From IMG/VR virus record IMGVR_UViG_3300035698_000679, positions 1 through 23,839 of that record: a DNA stretch of 23,839 bases; one strand, given 5' to 3'. The notes under the pieces are model-generated. The model did no database searches. It saw nothing but the letters and a program-made list of their open reading frames with translations, and was not told the origin of the DNA. The stretch is from a virus. Position 1 is the first letter of the stretch. Each line of letters starts with the position of its first letter. Shown one piece after another: positions 23,454 to 23,839 of the stretch. The position numbers and the translations under genes are program-made.

Positions 23454-23839
23454 TTGGGGTTAAGGCCTTCTATAAAGGTTAGGTATCCATAGACTATGGC
23501 AGCAAGGGCGCCTCCTCCTACGGTGAGGATGCCCCACATATTTTTAACTATAGTAAGCCCGCCCAACACCGACGGGATAACTAAGGATGACTTGAGTGGT
23601 GTGATCTCCTCCCCGTCCTGCATGATCCGGCTGAGGAAGAATAGAAACTCCTTCGTATCGGGATCGTATACACCATTCACAAGGAGGTGAACATGCACTA
23701 CTCGGAATTGATTGGGCGTCTTGGGGTCCTCGAAGCGGTAGGACTTTTTCATTAGGTAACTTTGGATCTCTCCTCGTATTACCATCTCCGCATTCTGAGT
23801 GTCCCATGCTTGGATGTGAGGAGGTGTTACATCCTCGAA
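23450..23839 (-). CDS. Membrane-anchored protein of unknown function (5' end outside the window)
   Basis: The frame ends at TGA 23450-23452 and stays open through ATG 23785 to the right edge. The codons before that ATG also read like coding sequence (TPPHIQAWDTQNAE), so the gene probably begins beyond the window and at least 129 residues are visible. The body is soluble with a strand-rich VVHVHLLVNG segment. Near the C-terminus is a hydrophobic region of about 35 residues (SVLGGLTIVKNMWGILTVGGGALAAIVYGYLTF) that may cross a membrane once or twice. TGA overlaps the next gene's ATG (ATGA). It is not recognised. Position among virion genes suggests a structural or lysis-timing role, but this is weak. 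Confidence 0.65.
   Translation of the reverse strand, partial: FEDVTPPHIQAWDTQNAEMVIRGEIQSYLMKKSYRFEDPKTPNQFRVVHVHLLVNGVYDPDTKEFLFFLSRIMQDGEEITPLKSSLVIPSVLGGLTIVKNMWGILTVGGGALAAIVYGYLTFIEGLNPK

Noticed and set aside
23544-23807. 87-residue minus-strand frame near the right edge
   Set aside because: It overlaps the frame that is open to the edge and flows with ATGA coupling into the next gene. Its composition (many Cys, Pro and Arg) is that of a shadow frame.

Overview
This window is a stretch of a tailed-phage genome, most likely a marine-type podovirus with a T7-like core but its own replication and nucleotide-metabolism set. The evidence is a phage family A DNA polymerase, a stand-alone DnaB-type helicase, a T7 endonuclease I homologue, class I ribonucleotide reductase (NrdA/NrdB), ThyX, a T7-type amidase endolysin and a giant ejection protein. 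There are no tRNAs, integrase, repressor or insertion sequences. The combination recalls roseophage SIO1, VpV262 and cobavirus-type podoviruses (now in or near Zobellviridae). That placement is from memory of gene content, not a search, and the host cannot be determined from the sequence.

Layout: two convergent blocks meet at about 13025. The plus-strand block (1-13026) holds replication and nucleotide metabolism. It contains the 3' end of a small gene, the helicase, an acidic unknown, DNA polymerase, a 54-residue unknown, a strong sigma70-like promoter, a 277-residue unknown in the usual ssDNA-binding-protein position, a PD-(D/E)XK nuclease, NrdA, NrdB, a small gene with a frame problem, endonuclease I, a metallophosphoesterase, several small unknowns including a DUF6378-like protein and a MazG-like pyrophosphohydrolase, ThyX and a last unknown. 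Most genes overlap or abut, so this is effectively one transcription unit with an internal promoter at 4090-4118. It ends in a hairpin terminator that lies inside the opposing spanin gene.

The minus-strand block (23839 down to 13023) holds virion and lysis genes. It starts with a membrane-anchored protein cut by the right edge, a Q/N-rich protein with fourteen 11-residue repeats, two small proteins, a charged 413-residue protein and an 1813-residue protein with a C-terminal GH24 lysozyme domain. Then come the amidase endolysin, a small virion-like protein, a holin-like protein and an overlapping inner/outer spanin pair.

Working together: the nuclease, endonuclease I and metallophosphoesterase would process host or phage DNA, NrdAB/ThyX/MazG-like would build and clean dNTP pools, and helicase plus polymerase would copy the genome. 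The leftward block would supply DNA ejection and three-step lysis (holin, amidase, spanins). The features most worth a second look are the DnaJ-like zinc-motif insertion in the polymerase thumb, the roughly 95-residue insertion in ThyX, the hendecad-repeat virion protein, the terminator embedded in a spanin gene and the broken start of the gene after nrdB. No clearly new multi-gene system was recognised; the least explained cluster is the run of small genes at 10071-11710.
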